A stretch of DNA of 64,000 nucleotides from NCBI GenBank assembly GCA_949126835.1, contig OX421500.1:29739991-29803990 (forward strand). Direction: 5' to 3'. This document shows, piece after piece, positions 1-11,895 of the stretch (its first letter is position 1; every line of letters begins with the position of its first letter). Source of the stretch: Anisus vortex (Eukaryota > Mollusca > Gastropoda > Planorbidae). The notes below the pieces were generated by a model. It saw only the letters and a program-made list of their open reading frames with translations. It was not told where the DNA came from and did no database searches. Position numbers and translations under genes: made by a program.

Positions 1-1230
1 CAAAAATTTTCTAATACTTTGAAAATTATGTATCGAAAAATCCCTTTCTTAAGGAAAAAATAATTAGGAATTTTTGTTGTATGTTGTAGCTTAGATTATG
101 TTTCCAATTATTGTTTAAGAGTTTTTATTTTTCCTTTGATTTTGATGCACGTATGTCTCATGCTTTAAAAAAGTACTAGCTATGTAGCATATTTTTAAAA
201 GGAAAATGTCACATAATAAGCTTACCACAAGCATGTCGATTTACCTTTTGCATAGGCCTATTTCAAGAGTCATCTAGATATCTCGACCCTGCTCCAATTG
301 TTTGTCTACATGACCTCAGTTTTACCATATTTTTTTATGTCAACTATCATTTTCGTCTCAGGGTATTTCTTTGCCAACCTCTTTTCCTCTCACACTGGGG
401 GCTCCTAGTAATAACTAGCGCCTGGCTACAGGGTGTGGTGCTTTGGTGTGTGGTAGATGTCTATGTGGGTTTGTATTTTGGTATGATAGAAGCGTGATAA
501 ACGTCCGTCATGTCAATGAATGTTGTGATTGGATGTTTGAGAAGAATGAATGATGAAAGCGTTAATTTGAGGGATATATTTAGGGGATGATAATTAAGTG
601 GGTGAGTTGTGGACATGAGAGGATGCATGGGATGACTGTCCTAAGTCTGTGTAGGGCAACTGTCCGGAGTCTGTGTAGGGCAACAGTCTGAAAAAATGCA
701 TTGTTTCAAAAGTTGAGCTGTCATATTATAGCAGGTGCTCTTAAAGTTTGACGTTCTTCTTCTTACGTTCTTCATTGAATAGTATTAATAACATGTGTGT
801 ATTGTACACAAGATCTCAGTGTCAACACATGCTTTGCATCTTTAAACTTGTTATGTTTATTTTGATATGTTTTTGTAATGACAATTTAGCTATTTTTACT
901 TTTACTTTTCGTCCATAGGTTTATGTTAATTATTTTCCAAACTTGTTGTTTTAAATCGTTTATATTAATCTGAAATAGTCGTCATCTTGGTTTATGTTCT
1001 ATTATAAGGTGTATGTGAATGAAATAACTTTATACCAAATATTACTTGCATAGGCCAAGTTCTAAGGACTCTAGACTTATAAAAAATGGGAAAACTATAA
1101 TACCAAAATAATAAAATCAAGATTTAATTTTACCAACCGTGTTTTAAGTGCATATGCCAAATTTATTACGAAGCATGAATAATAATTATAAAAATAAAAA
1201 TTAAGTTTTAGATATAATAAAAGTTACAGT
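1..1230. other. AT-rich stretch without a recognised gene
   Basis: No open reading frame, splice-flanked exon or repeat protein was recognised on either strand. The only structure seen is a short 24-bp tandem repeat listed separately. The sequence resembles ordinary intergenic DNA. Confidence 0.5.
634..690. repeat. 24-bp tandem repeat, about 2.3 copies
   Basis: Two adjacent 24-bp units contain AGTCTGTGTAGGGCAAC and differ at two positions (cctaag versus ccggag). A third partial unit reads acagtctg. Confidence 0.6.
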
Positions 1231-1234
1231 TGTC

Positions 1235-1905
1235 ACGAACTCGCAATCTCCGATCCATATATTGGAATAAGCTTATACTAAGTTAATATTAAGGCTATTA
1301 GTCTTAAAAGGTTTGGAGCATGATTGCTAATCGTGAACTGATTTAAAACTGACCAACAAATATCTTAGGAAAAATAACTTTCACAAAGATAGCACCGAGT
1401 TCAGCTGAATAATAAAGTTTATTGTAAATACAGAAAGCACAAAAAAGTATCCTAAAGAATTTACATACAGTAACATGAAATCGAAAATATATTATTATTA
1501 GGTTACCAAAAGAATGGCAAAAAATGGCGACTCGAATGTTTACATAGATCAGGAAAATATTCTCCTAGAATCCTAGAACAATTAATCAATAGACGTTCGA
1601 AGAACTATACTCAATCCTTATTAGGATCAATAGAAAATCATACTAATAAGAATAAGCAAAAGTAATAGTAAAATAGTACAGTGTGCCAAACAGTAAAAAT
1701 CATTAAGTGTAATCTGACTTACACTTTAAGTTTATAGAACTAAAAACACAGTCGTGCCGGCGGGCCTCTCTCAGCAACTAACTCACACAACTAAAAAAAA
1801 GTCCCCTCCTAACCTAGCGCAAGTATCGCTAAACCAGCACCTACCCAAAACAATCATGGGTCGTTCACAGAGCGTTCACTTTCGCACGTAATACAGTCAT
1901 AAAGA
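1235..1905 (-). mobile_element. Possible solo LTR (weak)
   Basis: The segment begins on + with TGTCACGAAC and ends with ACA, so on the minus strand it reads TGT...ACA. The minus strand also has an AATAAA-type signal followed by an LTR-like CTTTATTATTCAGC stretch. The flanking five bases (acagt and gtcat) do not form a target duplication, so the boundaries are unproven. No internal retroviral-type genes are present. Confidence 0.22.
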
Positions 1906-2310
1906 AAACATTTAAAATTTACATTTTCTGAATCTCAACTAAAACAGCAGGCAATCTATCTGATAATATAATTACGTAATATACATAAACTTGTATTTAA
2001 CTATATGTATGTACAACCTAAAACATATAACAGTAGCATAGTTTAAATGTTATATTTAAAATGCAATTTTTCATTTCGTAGGTAAAATAAAAGTTTTTTA
2101 ATGCGAAAATGTATGCGGTCAAATTAGTTTTGATTTTCAAGAATTTTTTTTAATTTAATAAATACCACGTCACTTATACAACATACAACATCTAAATACA
2201 ATAAAGTAGCCTGTTTAAAAACATTTATATGGATCGTCGATATTTTTTTTTTATAGTCATGATTTATAAAATGTATTCAGGTTGAATTGTAACGCCAGAT
2301 AACAACATAA

Positions 2311-2733
2311 AACTATCTTTTGAGAAAATAATATAGATAAATCTTTAGAGCTGACAATATAGAGCTATCTTAGAGCTAAGGATATAAAACTATCTTTAGA
2401 GGAAAGAACATAGATACATCTTTAGAGCTGACAATATAGAGCTATCTTAGAGCTAAGGATATAAAGCTATCTTTAGAGGAAAGAACATAGATACATCTTT
2501 AGAGCTGACAATATAGAGCTATCTTAGAGCTAAGGATATAAAGCTATCTTTAGAGGAAAGAACATAGATACATCTTTAGAGCTGACAATATAGAGCTATC
2601 TTAGAGCTAAGGATATAAAACTATCTTTAGAGGAAAGAACATAGATACATCTTTAGAGCTGACAATATAGAGCTATCTTAGAGCAAACGATATAAAGCTA
2701 TCTTTAGAGGAAACAATGTAGAGCTGTCATTAG
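2311..2733. repeat. 77-bp minisatellite with internal 26-bp substructure
   Basis: The string TAGATA[C/A]ATC recurs at 2334, 2411, 2488, 2565 and 2642, exactly 77 bp apart. Each unit consists of three related parts of about 26, 25 and 26 bp, each starting with ATCTTTAGAG or ATCTTAGAGC. It is therefore a small higher-order repeat of about five and a half copies; the last copy decays toward 2733. No coding role is evident. Confidence 0.9.
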
Positions 2734-3012
2734 AGATACTCGCCTCTACCCACTAAAAAATTGTAATGACATGGTCTTGACAACGTTGTTTTTTTTTTTT
2801 TTATCTTAACAATGCTATTTAAATGAAACATTTATCCAGCAGAAAATGAGTGTGTTATCGTGAAATAACTATAGGTAAAATAATATCCAGCTTTATAAAA
2901 ACTGTGTTTTATATTTTCATAGCTGAAATCAACACTAATTTAGAATAAAATACCAACTTATTGTACCCTACTAAGTAACTATTTGTATTAAACTATTTAG
3001 TGTAGAAAACAA

Positions 3013-4050
3013 TTACTTTTTAAAAAGCTTTTTGAACGTATTTGAAAATTTTTTGCTAGTGGTAACATATACTATAAAATTAATTGCTGAATTTAGCTCA
3101 TAGAGTAGCTTTTCTGAATGTATTAGTAATATATAACTGTAAACTGTCATATGAAACACATCTGTATTTATCAAAAAAATTGTTTCAATAATGCCTGAAG
3201 GTACCAAACCAATGAAAATTACGAGAGAAGATAAAACAAGACTTGTTTTAACGCTAAGCATTTGTTTCTTTCTTTTTAATTTACTTTCAATAGAAGTATT
3301 TATCATTGTTTTAGAAGCACGTTTAAACGTACTAATGGTAATAGTTGAGCAAATAATCATAACAGAAATGGGTATTGTCATTGAATATATATTTACAAAC
3401 ACACTAAAAAAGAAATGCATTAAGAAGTCATAATTATTGTTCAAAATATCAGTTTGATATAAGTAAATGTTAGTAACGTTATTTATTATTCCAGGTGTGA
3501 GATAATACAAAGAATAAAAAGGGGCTGCTGATCCGATGAGAAAAATTATTATAATAAAGGAAATACATTTAATTCTTAAAGTTGTAACAATTCTCCCAAC
3601 TTGAAATGGAAAGCATACAGCAATCATTCTTTCTACACATAGAATTGTTACCAAGTATGTGCTCGTGAACAGAGCTGTATTTTTTACTGGTAAAAATATA
3701 TAAATACAAATATTATAAAAAGAATCGTACAACGTTTTATTAAAATGATAAACAAAGTTATAAAAAGTTGTAAGCAAAGTAAAAAAAGAGAAAATCAAAT
3801 CAGATATAGAAAGGTAGAAGAGGATTAAATTTGTTGTTTCTTTCATACTGTGATGAGTCAAAATGAGAATATTCAATATGTTACCTGTTAGACCTACCAA
3901 AGCTAGAATAACAGCTAAAACACAATTGATGAAAATTTCTAATGCTAGGTAAACCTCTAAAGATATATCTAACAAATGTTGCTGTACATTGATGTTGTTA
4001 ACAGATGATTCAAAGCTGATGGTCGAAATGAGTTGTCCACTAATGTTCAT
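3013..4050 (-). CDS. Class-A GPCR, gastropod chemosensory-type (intact copy 1)
   Basis: This is a 345-residue seven-transmembrane receptor, likely at the cell surface and chemosensory (function inferred from family). The ATG at 4050 is chosen because the open frame extends upstream only to a TTG. An acceptor-like AG lies at 4069-4070, so the first 5' exon is probably non-coding. Visible motifs: N-glycosylation site NIS at residue 2; TM1 GLTGNILN; TM2 LSISD; TM3 ending ERM in place of DRY; basic third loop (KRKK); TM7 NFIVY in place of NPxxY. A Cys sits before TM3, but the second extracellular loop has no Cys and instead holds an NNVT glycosylation site. It is closely related to the copies at 12 kb, 16.7 kb and 28.4 kb. 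No frame lesion is seen. Confidence 0.85.
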   Translation of the reverse strand: MNISGQLISTISFESSVNNINVQQHLLDISLEVYLALEIFINCVLAVILALVGLTGNILNILILTHHSMKETTNLILFYLSISDLIFSFFTLLTTFYNFVYHFNKTLYDSFYNICIYIFLPVKNTALFTSTYLVTILCVERMIAVCFPFQVGRIVTTLRIKCISFIIIIFLIGSAAPFYSLYYLTPGIINNVTNIYLYQTDILNNNYDFLMHFFFSVFVNIYSMTIPISVMIICSTITISTFKRASKTMINTSIESKLKRKKQMLSVKTSLVLSSLVIFIGLVPSGIIETIFLINTDVFHMTVYSYILLIHSEKLLYELNSAINFIVYVTTSKKFSNTFKKLFKK

Positions 4051-6539
4051 GGCCATTCTAGAGTTTTCCTGTGCAGTCTTTACTGTCTTTAAAAAAGTAA
4101 TTATGAATGAATGAAATGTATTATGAAAGTAATAATTAAGCCATTGTATTAATGTATACAAGCTAAATTCCCCGGTATTGTCAGTATTGTTTAAATATCA
4201 GGACAAAGTAACAAAAATGTAGCTCCTCAGAAATACGAATGCTGAGCATAAGATACATTTTGAGCGTCTGATGTGGATAGTTCATGTCCTTAAAACGGAA
4301 TCTCAACTTAACTCTAAAAAACCCATACGACGATTCAATCGTCGAGTTGATTTTGTGAAAAAGCCCAAACGACGAGTGAATCATTTCTTGTGTGTAAGCC
4401 CTACGTACGCTTAGACCCTAAAAGCTCCGAACACACAACATTTATACGGATGAAAACCCAAGCGAAAGAAACTCTAATTGTATTTAGGTTAAGCCATTTT
4501 TAGCGTAAACACAATGAAAACGGATAGGCCATCATAGGCCGAGAACCAACGCTTTCACGGAGCGCCGTAGGCCTACATATGGGTACTTTTATATTATTTT
4601 TTAGACAATGAATTAGACGTTACTGGCAACGATTTTATTTTAACTAGTCATTCGGAAACTGAAGATGATTGTAGTGAAGCTAACAGGAAAAATGATGAAG
4701 CCAGCCTACTCATTTCTTAATTATCAACTGCGTCACAGTCAGCTGAACGATAAACGGATAGCCCAATTGTAAAATTCTAATATACCCTTTGTCCATTATG
4801 AAAGGAAATATTAATAACTAACAAAAATAAACCATTTATATTTAGAATCATTTTAAAGGTTAAAAATGTTTCTTTTTATTTAACACAATTTCAAAAAGGC
4901 GTTTGTTGAATTTTATAAATAAAAATGTTTTTATTCTGTTTATCTGTTCGTCGTTTTTGGTGTCTATAAAAAAAAATGGTCAGATTTTTTACAAAAACTA
5001 CAGAAATATAAAAATATAAAATAACAAAATATGTATATCTCTAAAAGGGTATCGCGATTCCCTACACAATGATACCACATACATACTGTAATTGTTTTGA
5101 AATATTACAGAAAAACTAAATTTTTCTAATACTACCCAGTAAAAAAAAATAATTCAAAAGCAAATAATTCAGGCAAAACGTGAAAAAAATAAAGGAGATC
5201 CTAGCTGTACGGGAGGCGGCATGGGGCGCATAAGTAAAAAAGTTGACCTTGCTATTGGTTAAACAATGTGTGCAATAATGTCTTCTACTAGAACACATTA
5301 ACCCTATCACGTTCTATGAAACTTAACGATGACAGCTACAACTGGCGTACAGTTGTGCGAGAGATCATAATCATAGTAAAAGACGTATAAGAGAGAAAAG
5401 AGACAGAAGAAAGGCAAACACATGTAGCCAATAAACTTGTACTGGTCTTTAGAAACGGAATAATGATTAATGTAAACATGGCTTACGTTGACTACCTTGG
5501 CAGTGTTACTTAATTGACGTCGGGGCGCTCAGTAGGCCAAAGCTATTAAATAATCATGTTATAGTGTATTGTATGTGATCAATATACATTTGCTATTAAT
5601 AGATTATAATACAAATCCATGTTAGTAGATATTCTTTCTACCTTTTGTTTGGCTTTCGTTACAGTAGAAATCATTAATGATGTAATTGCTAACGTGTTAA
5701 CTCTTTCTTCTATTAAGTCAATTATCCAGCAATACAATAGTATGATCATATAGATTATGTCATTAGTGATGTCACAAAATGATTTTAGGTGTGTGTTTTT
5801 TCTCACTTTTTCATCATCGTCAATTTATTTCTTTATTGTTTGTACTCAAACAAAAAGTGACCTATTTTATTATAAAACGTTTAAGCTTATATTCCTTTAT
5901 AACCTATATATATATTCTATAAAAAAAATTGGTAAACAAAAAAATAATGCAACGTTATTTCTTTTGTTTAATAAAATAAGTTTACATTGTCTAGGTTCGG
6001 TGCAAGTCAAGAAGAAAGAATAAGTGTTCACACTTTCCGCCCCCCACCTCATAACATTATAAGAGAAAAAAACTTACCCAAAATGTATTTAAATGTAATG
6101 CTGGCTGGCTTATTAATTGAAATAGACTAATCGTTTTGCGCTTTAAAAAAAAAAAACTCACATAATGCAATGAAGCAATAATTGTAAATAATAGATTTAT
6201 TTAGCTAAGCGTTTAGATTGTGAAGGCTAATATTTTGTTAGATTTTTTAATCGACTCCATCAATATGTGCATTCCAAGATAACTAATAATTTATTATTAC
6301 TACTGAGTACTTTGCATTTTTAGTTTGAGTTAAGTCTTTATCATGAATGAAGTAGTTTGTCATTATTTTTTTCCTTTGACACTCTTAACAGTTGGCACTT
6401 TTCTGGGTGAACAGACATACTTCCATTAGATTCCTATTTTTGAAATACATTTAAGTGTATATGTAAGTGTTCGCTTTTTTTCTATATTTATTGTTTCTGC
6501 AAATTATACAAAAATCTAAAAATAACTTACTTGTGGTTC
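4051..6539. other. Intergenic stretch upstream of GPCR copy 1
   Basis: It holds the presumed 5' intron of the receptor gene and AT-rich sequence. A short minus-strand frame at 4181-4384 begins MIHSSFGLFHK and faintly resembles the end of a harbinger-type nuclease, but no terminal repeats support this. Nothing else is recognised. Confidence 0.45.
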
Positions 6540-8060
6540 TGTGTTAATGCATTTGGGTAATTCATTAAATAAATTATAAACTCTAGAGGTCAAAGGACAG
6601 TCCCTTGTGTGGAACTCCTGAGTTTACAGTTATTAGTGAAATTTAGGGCCAGTAGTTATTAGCCTAGTTTGTTCTCTACCTATCAGAAAGTCCTACATTT
6701 ACTGTTGTCAGGTACCCTAGATGCCGAAAAACGTGAGTTTGTTTAGTAAACTAGTATAGGGATATCGAACATTATCGAATGCTTTAGAAAAATATTGTAA
6801 TATAGCATCAATTATGTTGCTATTATATAATACTTTACACAAATTGTCTTTTAAACATGAAGCAATGTTGGTGTGGGCATAGTGAAATATTTTTATTAGG
6901 TGATTTACTAAACTACTTAATATTATTTGTTTCAGTATTTTGCATGTTGTGCTTGTTATGGAAACAGGTCAGTACTTTACATTATTCTATCTGAAGGTGA
7001 CTGCTTAGTTTCTGAGTTAGGAACATATGTTTAATTGTATGTATTTTTTGTGTAGACTATTTTAATAAGTTGCTTTAAACTTTTTGAAAATATGTTTTTT
7101 TTTTTGCTTTAAGTTTCTTTAGTTTAGTATTAAACCAACAAATGTTTATTCTATTTGATGTTTGTTTTGTTAGAACAATATCATTCATTATTACTTTTAA
7201 GTACGTTTTAATGGATTGCCAAAAGTCTTTAACTGGGCTGTTTATATTGTATTTAGTAAGAAAATTGATTTGGAATTTTATTGCTGCTTGATGTAGTTCT
7301 GTCGTGTTGCATTTATTACAGAGATAAATTATTCTTTTCAGTTTCTTGCATATTTGGGTTTTTACTGTTATTTAGTCTGACAATATGATGATCGGAAAGT
7401 CCAGGGATTATTTCATACTAGTCCTGGTCTGTTCGTTAAGAAAACAACGACTATATTATTGTTTCTTATTGGTTTTAAATAACTTCTTCTAAATTGAGAT
7501 TGTGGAAGATTTTAATACAATTTTCATGTATTTCTTTTATATTTTGTTGTCTCTCTATTGAGTAGGTGATTCGATTAATGCCATGGGGATTTAAGTCACC
7601 CATTAACCAAAGTACAGTATTTTAATGTCTCATTTCAATGTTTGTAATTTGGTTGCACATATCAGTCGTGTATTCCATTGTAGTGTTTGGTGGTCTATAT
7701 ACTGCTTTTTTAGTGGTGTTGAATTAGGTCTTATTATTTAAAAAAAAAGATTTATTCAATGTTATTAAAATATTATAAATTACTTTTTTCTGCAATGAGA
7801 GTTGATTTTATGACTAGTAAGACTCCCCTAAGACAGTCTGACCTTTTTTTTTTGTTAATATTTCTTAATTATTACTGAATATCGCTGTGCTCTAAATATC
7901 TGGATTAGCCTTGTTTCAGATCATGCTATGATGTCTGGTTCTATTTGTTTATTAGGAGTTCCAAATTAGCAGTTTTGTTTTCAATGCTTTGGAAATTAAT
8001 TCTTAGTGTTTTAATGTTATGCTGATAATATGGGGTTTTATGTATCTAAGTGTTAGAGGT
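6540..8060 (-). mobile_element. Degenerate non-LTR retrotransposon (endonuclease + RT motifs)
   Basis: Read on the minus strand, the segment runs from an APE-type endonuclease start (INFQSIENK near 8000) through YRPPN (near 7695) and GDLNPHG (near 7590) to reverse-transcriptase motifs FSKAFDNV (near 6770) and SGVP/QGTVL (near 6610). The order fits the ORF2 of a Jockey/CR1-like LINE. Many stops and frame changes interrupt it, and the distance from endonuclease to RT is too short, so internal sequence is missing. The RT active site is not seen. It is an old, dead copy, identified by translated motifs only. Confidence 0.72.
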
Positions 8061-8545
8061 AATATTACGTTCTACTGTTTCAGATCAACAATTACAAAAG
8101 TTTAAAAGCATGAAAGTAAACATGAGGAAAAAAATGTGACAGATCATAAATTCTAAGAGGGTGCACTACATTTATCATTTAATAATAGAAAACTAGCGAG
8201 GGAATAAGCTTTAAAGTCTCTGATAATTAAAATGTAAAACATTCGTATAAAATGTGACAGTATCGCATGAAAAAGAATGCAACTATATTATAACTTATAG
8301 CATCATATGTTTATATCATTGTCTCAAATTACAGAATTATATTTGAATATAAGAGCATCTTTTTTCCATTCACATTTTATATAAAATAAATTTAATAAAA
8401 AAAATAACAAAATGCATCTTGCAAGGCGCTTTATATTTTAAATCTAACATATTAGAGTGCTTAAAACAATTTTAAAGTTCAGCTTAATATCAACGTAATT
8501 AAAAAAATTTGACATTGTGAAGACAACACTTTATAAATTTGGAGC

Positions 8546-8628
<83 letters not shown>

Positions 8629-9328
8629 ATCAAGGACTACTTAAGACAGGACGTGCAAGCTTGAATTTCTTACTTCGCTAGCGAAGGCCAGTTTTTTTAA
8701 CAGTAGCGATACACTCCCTTGTCGCGCTGATATATGAAGTGAACTATTATTAAGTAACTAACATAATTAATGTCAATAATGTTAATGTGCAGGGCCGTTT
8801 ACAAATGAGGGGTTAGAATTAAGGGGGTTTAAATGAGCATTTGAATATTATTTAAGATCTTTTAGATGATTGAATGATCAGTGCCATACACAAGATACCC
8901 TATATATATATGCTGTTGGTGTTGATGGTTTCGTGGGGGGGGGGGGTACCTAAGGAATAAAATAAAGTAAAAAAAAAATCACAAAAATCGTTATTTCTTG
9001 ACCTAAAAAGCGAAAAACGTAACCCACCCATAAATTAAATGTAATATTTTATTTTTTTTTACATTTCTCACGCTCATAATTAAGAGACAAATGCGCAGCC
9101 TCTAAAAAAATGTGAATATGAAGTAAGTCGATTATTTGGGTTTAGAATTTTGCCAAGTGGTTCATGCATACCATTATTATAAATAAGATAATTGGATTAT
9201 TTCAATATCTATGGCATTATTTATTTGTGTTTTCATGACCAAGGAATATAAAGAATGTAAATTGACTGTGATTGTTAAAAATAAACAAACATTTTGGTCT
9301 CCTCTCATATTTTCTGCTTTCCAATATG
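8061..9328. other. AT-rich intergenic stretch
   Basis: It holds a long (TA)n tract (8552-8620) and a poly-G run near 8935-8946. No gene was recognised. Confidence 0.5.
8552..8620. repeat. (TA)n microsatellite
   Basis: Uninterrupted TA dinucleotide repeat of about 69 bp. Confidence 0.97.
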
Positions 9329-9333
9329 GTATA

Positions 9334-10661
9334 TGTCACGATTCTGGATTAAATCGTAACCGTATTAGTACTCATGGATAGATCATAGCGCAGAAGTAGT
9401 GTAGAAATAGAAACATAGGTTAGCGTAGAGTTAGATTAGGGAGTAGAAAGTAGCCTGACGCCATTACCTCTTTCCCTCTTCTCACGCAATAGGAACACCC
9501 CAACCACTCTTCTCCTCACCTCTCTTTAACCCTCTCTACACTCTGTCATTCCCGAATTCAGAGTTTGCAACTTGACTCAGCCAATCTGGTATTACACTAT
9601 TTGTATGTGTGATTGTATGTGTGTGTATTCTTTAATGTATGTATATATATATATATATTCTATTATGCTGTCAATTATGATTCATGTTGTATTTTGATAG
9701 TACTACTCATTTATTTTGCTAAACTCAGCATACATGTAGACACCCCCACCCACTGCTACACCTTTTTCATTATCTCCCCTCTTCGTCCCCTACTCAGCGC
9801 CCGTGGTCAAGCCCTTTATCCACTAGACGTAGTGACATCTGGAGCGAAGCGTCTCGCACATATGTAAGCACCTTGGGCTGCGCTAGACCAGAACCAATAG
9901 ACACAGGTACATCAAGGGAAATAAGTCATTATCTTATCCTTTGTATCTCCGTACACGTCTACCCACCCCCCCCCCCTTTTCCCCTGGGCCCCACCCCGCA
10001 AAAGTCGGCGATACTAATTGTTCGCTTACACCGACTCCTAAATTCTCCCCCCCCCCAATAGTCAATCCTTTATGCAAGCAAACCAGCCAACCAGAACATA
10101 TGTAATTCTAAACTAATGTAGCTATCCAATCAAATTGACCACTGATCACGTGACTAAAATGCACGAAAGCGGGCTTAACTAGTTTTAGGACACTTCGGCT
10201 CAAGGGCTTGGTGGAGAAGGTTGTTCGATTCTAGCCTCCACTTATTCAGTTGTTCCATAGGATATACCGCCTGCATGTGTATAGATAGATATTTTGTCAG
10301 TCTAAGTATTTTCATGAACACAGCTACGGTTGCCTAATGACTTGGATAACCTAGCAGTACCATGTGTTGAGTGTTAACTGAAGCCTGTGCAAATTCGTAT
10401 ATGTATCTTGCCATTGAGTGAAGAATTGAAATGATAATAAACACCTGAACTTAGCCAACGATTTGTTTGCCTACTTAGAACTATCTGTGTGTCCGTCATA
10501 ATATCTAACGAGCCAAGAGAGAAATAATAATTATTCCAGGGCGATTCCAGTCATACCCCAAGACGACCTGCCACTACTACCCCACTCACCTACGACTCCG
10601 CACCCCTCTCATCGCCCAACTTCTGCCAGGTTGATGTCCTAATCCTAAACACATCCTGACA
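9334..10661 (+). mobile_element. Solo LTR with 5-bp target duplication
   Basis: The element starts TGTCACGATT and ends CATCCTGACA, giving the short inverted ends TGTCA...TGACA typical of LTRs. It is bordered by identical 5-bp direct repeats GTATA at 9329-9333 and 10662-10666. An AATAAA signal lies at 10436-10441. There are no gag-pol genes, so this is a solo LTR of 1328 bp left by recombination. The strand follows the polyadenylation-like signal. Superfamily (Gypsy-like) is a guess. Two frames of 60-85 codons inside it are incidental. Confidence 0.72.
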
Positions 10662-10666
10662 GTATA

Positions 10667-10916
10667 CATGCACCATTTGGCACTTTAAAACAAACGACAC
10701 TTGTTGGCAGCATTATAATTACCTTTACAAATAACTACGTCACTTTTATTAGGCATTTTGATAAAAATACACGATCGAAAAATTAAAAACATACACAGTG
10801 AAGTAAAATCCAACAACAACAAGTATCCATGTTGGATACTTGCCTTCTATTCATACTCCTTAAAGAACAGTGCGCTCATGCTTGGTAATTATTAAGACAT
10901 TTTAGTGGCTATATCC

Positions 10917-10968
<52 letters not shown>

Positions 10969-11395
10969 GTGCCGACTCCTTTTGTCTGGTATAATGTCCG
11001 TTAAACGTAAAAATATGCTAAACTGTCTTAAAATACACTTTGAGCCACTAAAAATAAATCGTTTTATTCAAACCTAAACATTGTAAAGCTTTGATGAATA
11101 TTAAACCAAACTAAATCCAACATTGGCTACAGAAGTTCGTATTTTTGATTGGTACAAGAAAAATCTGAAATAATAAACAAATGATAAAGAAATAATGATA
11201 AAATGTAAAAAGTTCTGTGTTGCGGTCTTGGACCATATTAACTATATTTCATAGTGTATAAAGTTCTTTTTCCAACTCTAACTCCGGTATAGTATTATAA
11301 AAAAAATATTTCAACAAATTCGAAAATATTCAAATATCAGTCAGAAAAACTATTAAAAAAAAAAACCAGCAAAAAACATTTTTAGGTTCAGTTCC
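10667..11395. other. AT-rich intergenic stretch with hairpin and TA tract
   Basis: It holds a perfect hairpin at 10821-10841 (AAGTATCCA, loop TGT, TGGATACTT) and a (TA)n tract at 10919-10965. No gene was recognised. Confidence 0.5.
10919..10965. repeat. (TA)n microsatellite
   Basis: Uninterrupted AT/TA dinucleotide tract of about 46 bp. Confidence 0.95.
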
Positions 11396-11397
11396 AA

Positions 11398-11460
11398 AGT
11401 AGGCCAGCTGGTCCAGCGGTTAGTTCACTGGACTGTCAACCTACACGTTGCAGGTTCTAA
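11398..11460 (+). mobile_element. Degenerate tRNA-derived SINE head
   Basis: An A-box-like AGCTGGTCCAGCGGTTAG and a decayed B-box-like CAGGTTCTAAC stand at tRNA-like spacing. The copy is truncated and not a functional tRNA. Confidence 0.4.
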
Positions 11461-11589
11461 CAAATTATCTAAATGAACCAAAACTAATGTTCCTTACGAT
11501 CCAGGCGAACCCAAACATCGGGTCATACCGAAACGATTCTAAAATATGGTCTCACTAAACGGAACTTAAACTTGGGTTCGATTGCCATA

Positions 11590-11850
11590 TCTACAATAAT
11601 AATAATAATAATAATAATAATTGATCACTTATATAGCGCCTCACTCCATGCTAATGGAAAGCATGCTCAGCGCGCTTTTAAAAACGAAACGACAAAACAA
11701 TTATAAAACAAACAAGTTGTTTTTTGCCGATGGTAACATTGATCAATTAAGTGTAAAATAAATGTCTTTAAACACTTCTTGAAAGATTCTTTTGTGGCAG
11801 TGTTTTTTATTGTCAATAGAACTAACTATGAATACTAACATTTAAACATT
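11590..11850 (-). mobile_element. LINE 3' tail fragment
   Basis: On the minus strand the sequence ends with AGCATGC...GTGAGGCGCTATATAAGTG followed by a (TTA)n tail. The same 3' end occurs at 40.9, 44.1 and 47.1 kb. Upstream minus-strand sequence weakly encodes the end of a LINE ORF. The copy is old and heavily truncated. Confidence 0.6.
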
Positions 11851-11895
11851 GTATTTTTAAGACTCAATTGCTTTTAAAAATATATGTTATTATTT

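Noticed and set aside
3191..3433. 80-codon + frame inside GPCR copy 1
   Set aside because: Shadow of the receptor gene on the opposite strand, as are 12080-12304 and 23610-23897.
3013..4161. Start of GPCR copy 1 at 4161
   Set aside because: That codon is TTG; an ATG with a better context and a splice acceptor upstream lies at 4050. The same applies to copy 3 (17223, not 17274).
4181..4384. Minus frame resembling the end of a harbinger nuclease
   Set aside because: Resemblance is slight, no terminal repeats or second transposon gene were found, and the frame is short.
9613..10061. Two + frames of 62-84 codons
   Set aside because: They lie wholly inside the solo LTR, start or end in low-complexity sequence, and show no domain.
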